A DNA stretch of 21,035 bases from NCBI GenBank assembly GCA_902651635.1, contig CACRSC010000031.1, forward strand, positions 86,328-107,362, given 5' to 3'. Below the pieces are notes generated by a model. It saw only the letters and a list, made by a program, of their open reading frames with translations. It was not told where the DNA came from and did not search any database. Positions 17,347 through 21,035 of this stretch are shown piece after piece (the first letter of the stretch is position 1; each line of letters starts with the position of its first letter). The DNA is from Mastigamoeba balamuthi. Lineage: Eukaryota; Evosea; Mastigamoebida; Mastigamoebidae. A program made the position numbers and the translations under genes.

Positions 17347-18007
17347 CTACACGGCCTTCGGCATCCCCATCAGCGGAGGCGGCGGCCCGTAGCACGTTGC
17401 CTGCGAGTTGGCCTCGTACAACGGCGGGGCACAGGGAGGCGGGTAGGCCGCCCCAGCCCCAGCCCCGTAGCCCGGGGCCGCCACAGGCACCGACGACGCG
17501 CCATAGTACTGAGGGGCTGGCGCAGTGGCCCCGTACTGCGGTACGTTCGGTGCAGCCCCCGCAGCGTAGTAGGCTGGCGCAGGCGGCGCTGCGATGGGGG
17601 AGACGTCTGTGGGGGCGTTGGTGGCGACGACGTGGCCGCCCGACTGGTCGAACTCGCGCTGCATCCTGGCACGCAGGGCGCATTGGATGACCATTTGGAG
17701 GACGACGCAGCCGGCGAACATGGCGATGCCGAGGATGCCGAGGATGAACAGCGGGGAGCTGCGGGGGTGGCCGCCGGTGGTGGCGACGGCGACGGGGAAC
17801 GAGATGGCCGCCAGCAAGAAACCCCCGAAGAGCACAACGACTGGGGAGCAGCACAGAACAAGCAGCGTGAGAGGTAGAGAGGAAGGGGCGGGCGAGTCAC
17901 ACAGAGGGCAGCAAGAGGCGGGACAACTGCATGTGTGAGACAAAGCACACACAGAATATTATGTAGGCGGCTCCTGCAGGAAGCGTGTCAGAGAGAGGGA
18001 TGGTCAT
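17347..18007 (-). CDS. Two-TM membrane protein with Pro/Tyr-rich tail (PYb, unit B), intact
   Basis: Exons 17953-18007 and 17347-17840 join across a 112-nt GT-AG intron to 549 nt, 182 residues. Unlike in unit A, the intron is not a multiple of three and contains a stop, which supports it being a real intron. Spans lie at about residues 12-38 (YIIFFVVLFGGFLL) and 46-68 (FILGILGIAMFAGCVV). The tail has PPAPAYYAAGAAP, PQYG and PPLYEANS and ends MGMPKAV, like SKAV of PYa. Differences from unit A are mostly conservative, and the frame is whole, so this is probably the working copy. Function unknown; the tail could recruit WW-domain proteins. Confidence 0.78.
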
Positions 18008-18512
18008 TTGGATTGGGAGCACGGTATTTCTCGGGTACTGCTGTGCAGCACGTCGGCTGTGCGGCGGTGGCTGTGGAGCTCTGCATTCTTGTGCCGGCTC
18101 CTCAGCGGCTGTTGTCTGTTGTGCAGAAGTAAAAAGTGGACAAAAAACGGCGGCGGGGGTTGAAAATGGCGAAACAGGAGAAACACTGAAACTGCAGGGA
18201 TATCTTGGCAGTCTTGTTTCCGTTAAATGAGTCAGGATATCTAAGCAGTGTTTTGGAGGTGGGCCACGAGGCCGGTGTGACAGGCTGAGGTCGCCATGAC
18301 CACGCACTCTCGATGTCTGTAAGTCCGAGATGCGGTTCGTTGTTCCGAATCGTAAGACGGATACAAGCCGGAGGGGGAGAGAAGGTGAGGATGGCGGGTG
18401 GTGCTGATGGTGATGAGGCAAAGCAACGTAATGTGACGTGGCACCACCGGAGAGAGCTGAGAGCGAGGGCGAGAGCACCGGTTCGTCCGATTCTGTGCCC
18501 ACCAGCGTATCA
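18008..18512. promoter_or_regulatory. Divergent intergenic region, unit B copy
   Basis: Counterpart of 8144-8594 between PYb and the MDR start. The PYb-proximal and MDR-proximal parts are conserved; the middle (about 18240-18400) differs by indels. No gene seen. Confidence 0.4.
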
Positions 18513-18740
18513 ATGCTTGCCGCTGTGCTGCACCACTACGGCACAGACTCGCTCGAGGTCACCGCCTCAGTAAGGGCCTCCTCCCCCCCCTTTGACCCCT
18601 CCTCTCCGCCTGCCGCCCACACCACTCCTGTGCCCCCCCCCCCCCAGCACCCGGTGCCTGCCAGCGCACCACCGGGCTGTGTGCTGGTGCGCGTGCACTC
18701 GTGCATGCTCAGCGGCACTGACAAGTGCTCCGAAACGCTG
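18513..18740 (+). pseudogene. MDR/quinone oxidoreductase-like 5' fragment, two exons (unit B)
   Basis: Exon 1 (18513-18569, MLAAVLHHYGTDSLEVTAS) and exon 2 (from 18648, HPVPASAPPGCVLVRVHSCM then LSGTDKC) join across a 78-nt intron with a GTAAGG donor and a long C run before its AG. The joined reading is the classic MDR N-terminus: a strand, PVP, then a strand of the VLVRVH type, and a catalytic-loop stretch. The gene ends abruptly near 18740 at a junction with kinase-gene sequence. It lacks the cofactor domain that unit A partly keeps. Confidence 0.72.
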
Positions 18741-18758
18741 ATATCTCGTTTCCTGCAG

Positions 18759-18836
18759 AGGGCCGACGTGTTCAGCTACGGTATCACCATGTGCCACACT
18801 GCCACACAGGAGGCGCCTTTCAAAAATGACCGAATT
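18759..18836 (+). pseudogene. Single exon of a protein kinase gene
   Basis: Seventy-eight bases, preceded by CTGCAG and followed by GTAACT, encode RADVFSYGITMCHTATQEAP and then FKNDRI. This is kinase subdomain IX (the DVFSYG motif after the activation loop) and is most like tyrosine-kinase-like kinases. The exon is exactly flanked by splice signals with intron-like sequence on both sides. No other kinase exon is visible in the window, so it is a stray captured exon or the edge of a rearrangement. Confidence 0.6.
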
Positions 18837-19010
18837 GTAACTCACCGAGTGTGTCAATCACGCTTTCCTCGAACCTTCTTACATTGTATGTGCAGGGTTT
18901 GCGGAGAACATCATAGAGGGTAAGGAAAGTGTTTGGGCGCATTGGATGACAACCGCTTACACAACGTCACTCCAGAGGCCAAAGATGGACACCACGTGGG
19001 ATAAAGAGTA
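18837..19010. other. Unassigned spacer before the Tc1-like element
   Basis: Probably intron or intergenic sequence that came with the kinase exon. A second possible donor, GGTAAGGAAAG, lies at 18921. No gene recognised. Confidence 0.3.
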
Positions 19011-20208
19011 CAGTTCAAATCACAATCAACTGGCCCACCTTATTTCACGATCACTTCAAATGCTGAGAATACCAATTGGAAAGAATATAGGCAATAATAT
19101 GATCTGATTATAGAATATCTGAAATTCGGAATATCTGATAAAGACAAAAATGTCTCACAGAGAAACAGAGATGGGAGATATGGTTTTTGCACAACCATCC
19201 CAATGGGCCCTCACGGGCAAGAGGCACATTGCACAGTACATGCACTGCAACTGTGGAACAGCCCAACAATGAATGGATCAGCGACCAGATGATATTGCTA
19301 CACCTCCACCATCAAAAAAAGGCAGATGAGCAACAACAGAGGAGGACAAACAAATTCTGGCCAGGGTAAAATCCCAGCCCCCACACTCAGCCTCAGTTCT
19401 TCGCAAGTCCCTTCATCTTCAGGCATCACTCTCCACTATTTGCAGGCGATTGCATGCTGCTAATGCCAAGAGAGTTAAAAATAATCCATCAAAAAGCACG
19501 GCATGATTTTGCAAGGAAAAATCCTCAGAGAGATTGGAGCAATGTATGGTTCAGTGATGAGTCTACGCTCTGGCTAGAGGGACCAAAGGCAAAGCATTGG
19601 CAGCTTTCTAGTCATCGATTTTTGGTCAGACAGGTCAAGTACCCCCAGAAGGTATAGGTTTGGGGGTTCTTTTCCTTACATGGGTTTGGACGGCTTCACA
19701 TCTTCCAGGGGAATCTCAATTCCGAAAAGATGTGTGATATCTATCAGAGGGCTCTCCTGTCTTTAATTTGCCAGGCTTATGGGGATGATCAGGTGGAGTG
19801 CTCTGCAGAGGACAATGACAGTAAGCACACCAGTCAAATGTGCTGCCAATGGAAAGCCAAAAACAACATTACCTGCCTCTCCTGGCCAGGCATGCAGCCC
19901 GGACCTCAATGAAATCGAAAATGCCTGGGGCATCCTGAAGGCTAAGGTGGCTGAGGCAAATCCTCAATCTATAAAGGCATTGGTGCATTGTCTCAGAAAA
20001 GAGTAGAAGTCTCTCTCTCACTCTGGAGTTTGCTCAAAAATTGGTTTCTTCATTGCCTGCTCGGTTGCAAGCAGTCCTGGAGGCTAAGGGAGACTACACT
20101 GCATACTAGATCAGGATTTGCCCTCGGAAGTACAAAACACAAAATAAGTAGTATGGCCGAAGTATATTTGAAGAATTAAGGTGGGCTAGTTGGTTGTGAT
20201 TTGCACTG
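19011..20208 (+). mobile_element. Tc1-like DNA transposon, 1198 bp, with terminal inverted repeats and TA duplication
   Basis: Both ends are 36-bp inverted repeats beginning CAGT (19011-19046 and 20173-20208, four mismatches). Each is flanked by TA (19009-19010 and 20209-20210), the Tc1/mariner target. Size and ends are typical. It lies between the kinase-exon spacer and the unit C fragment. Confidence 0.88.
19340..20006 (+). pseudogene. Tc1-like transposase, frameshifted
   Basis: Plus-strand frames in sequence show a helix-turn-helix-like part (TEEDKQILARVKSQPP ... STICRRLHAANAKRV, about 19340-19485). The first catalytic Asp is in VWFSDESTLWL (about 19545-19575), the second in EDNDSKHTS (codon at 19811), and the catalytic Glu in SPDLNEIENAWGILK (codon at 19917). 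The 106 nt between the last two equal DD34E spacing plus one extra base, so a frameshift lies between them. Further stops lie near 19657 and after 19730. The enzyme would cut and paste at TA, but this copy is inactive. Confidence 0.85.
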
Positions 20209-20218
20209 TATACCTGGA

Positions 20219-20366
20219 TGATGTCATGGTCTGGTTGAGCTGCTGTGGCTGCCGGTCGTAGATGTGGAAGCAGTACGTTGCCCCCTGAGGGCACGCGGGC
20301 TGTCCATCCTGCTGCGCAGCTGGTGACGAGGGCCACCATCAGCTCGTACGAAGCACCCACGGGCAT
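20219..20366 (-). pseudogene. p24 first-exon fragment (unit C)
   Basis: Reads MPVGASYELMVALVTSC then AAGWTARVPSG, matching p24 exon 1 of units A and B, with a small indel soon after. Homology stops near 20219, ten bases inside the Tc1 element's right flank. Together with the PYa fragment this marks a third copy of the block. Confidence 0.7.
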
Positions 20367-20490
20367 TTATGAACTATAATGTGTGCGATAGGGATTGAAT
20401 ATCGTAGTTATTGCCACTTCGTGTACAAACGCCAATCCTTCTCATAGGAAAGTGGAAATCGAGTCAGACTGGGCATCTGGCCCATCTGTT

Positions 20491-20730
20491 TCAAACTGCT
20501 TTAGAGACATGAATATAGAGGTCTGTCGTCTGAGGAGGGGCCCCACAGCTCGATGCCTGCATCGTCATGTCGTATGGCGGTGGAGTCATCACAGCAAGAG
20601 TCGTGGACCCTCTGACGACCATGCCATACTGTGGCGGAGTGACATCACGTGGGAGCTCAGTGGCACTGTAGGTGTAGTCCACTGGTGCAGCTGGTGCAGA
20701 GGGCTGCGGTTGCTGTGGTGGAGCTGTGCG
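20491..20730 (-). pseudogene. PYa tail fragment (unit C)
   Basis: Encodes PQQPQPSAPAAPVDYTYSA to the end HVSKAV at 20491, as in PYa, with changes such as TPPQYG for PPPQYD. Homology ends at about 20730, where A+T-richer unrelated sequence begins. The membrane part is missing. The spacer to p24 (20370-20490) is an intermediate form. Confidence 0.7.
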
Positions 20731-20904
20731 TGACAAATTCTGAGAAGGTGAAACACTTAGTTTTCTTGACGGATTCCGATTCTCCACATTGGAAACGTCA
20801 TTTAATGTATGAGAATCTGGTTCCTATTCTTGATTTTACTGGCGATTTTTCTTTGTTTATATGAATGTGTGTTTGATGGGAACTACTACTGTCTTTGTCT
20901 TCAG
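20731..20904. other. A+T-rich stretch, possibly intron
   Basis: Composition shifts to A+T rich. An open frame up to 20863 (VFLTDSDSPHWKRHLMYE...) matches nothing I know. It ends with a TTTGTCTTCAG acceptor-like sequence at 20894-20904. Confidence 0.3.
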
Positions 20905-21035
20905 GGGCCTCTCTGAGCGACTGTGTGGCCACAAAATGACCATTCCCACATCAGGAAATGTCAGTTTGTGCCATTTGTTCCGTGATCCCTCCCAGGTCTT
21001 TGCTGTGGGATTTGTTTCTAAGTCCTCTGGCATCT
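20905..21035 (+). CDS. Partial exon, possible CUB-like domain, runs off the window
   Basis: After the acceptor-like site the frame starting at 20906 is open to the end of the window: LSERLCGHKMTIPTSGNVSL, then FRDPSQVFAVGFVSKSSG. The order Cys-Gly, Pro, Thr-Ser-x-Gly-Asn, Phe-x-x-Asp-Pro-Ser and Gly-Phe resembles the second half of a CUB domain, an extracellular beta-sandwich. The stretch is short, and the assignment rests on spacing only. Confidence 0.35.

Larger units (their letters stand above)
8873..18740. repeat. Segmental tandem repeat, unit B (interrupted)
   Basis: Second copy of the gene block, same order and orientation as unit A. It is split by the inverted-repeat element (9026-13915). 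It contains a nested partial repeat: sequence from p24 exon 1 to the ankyrin-like start occurs at 14805-15922 and again at 15924-16620, joined at the N. Of its genes only PYb looks intact. p24, PYa and the ankyrin-like gene carry internal deletions. Confidence 0.8.

Noticed and set aside
18630-18645. Long C run as a regulatory or G-quadruplex signal
   Set aside because: It sits directly before the AG of the MDR intron and is simply a polypyrimidine tract.
1-21035. Bacterial or viral origin, operons, CRISPR, tRNA or rRNA genes
   Set aside because: Introns, p24 and Tc1/LINE elements indicate a eukaryotic nuclear genome. No regular spacer arrays, cloverleaf genes or rRNA-like sequence were recognised by eye.

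Overview
The window looks like a nuclear contig from an intron-bearing unicellular eukaryote. Many apparent frame breaks resolve into coherent proteins when very small GT-AG introns are removed. Most of those introns are 44-47 nt, others 70-112 nt, and several have a CTRAY-like branch site about 10-15 nt before the 3' AG. Gene density is high, genes are G+C rich, and spacers between divergent genes are about 200-450 bp. I cannot name the species. A free-living protist with compact introns, for example a metamonad, is only a guess.

The layout is best read as a tandem segmental array whose units are: 3' end of an ORC1/CDC6-like ATPase gene (+), p24/GOLD cargo receptor (-), two-TM protein PYa (-), ankyrin-like repeat protein (+), two-TM protein PYb (-), and the start of an MDR/quinone-oxidoreductase-like gene (+). 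Unit A (about 2757-8872) is the fullest copy. Unit B (about 8873-18740) repeats the same order but carries several internal deletions. It is split by a single N at 15923, where p24-PYa-promoter sequence restarts (B1/B2). It is also interrupted by a 4.89 kb insertion with 44-bp terminal inverted repeats (9026-13915), whose empty site can be read in unit A. A third fragment (unit C, about 20219-20730) carries pieces of p24 and PYa behind a 1.2 kb Tc1-like transposon (19011-20208).

Region by region: 1-900 has no recognisable gene. 900-1460 (-) is a 5'-truncated LINE with reverse transcriptase motifs. 1661-2867 (+) is the ORC1/CDC6-like gene. 3155-8143 is the best gene block: p24 (five exons, 206 aa, C-terminal dilysine), PYa (three exons, 206 aa), ankyrin-like gene (one nonsense codon), PYb. 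8595-8981 is a mosaic of MDR and ORC-like fragments. 9026-13915 is the inverted-repeat element, with a duplicated left end and degenerate ORFs. 13916-18740 is unit B, where only PYb looks intact. 18759-18836 is a lone protein-kinase exon. 19011-20208 is the Tc1-like element. The last 131 bp read as the start of a possible CUB-like exon.

Functionally, p24 is an early-secretory membrane protein, and PYa/PYb are small membrane proteins with proline/tyrosine-rich tails carrying PPxY-like motifs. I see no operon-like pathway. The dominant story is birth and decay of a duplicated gene block, with transposon insertion, deletions at short shared sequences, and exon-level mosaicism. No RNA genes, CRISPR arrays or prokaryotic signals were found.
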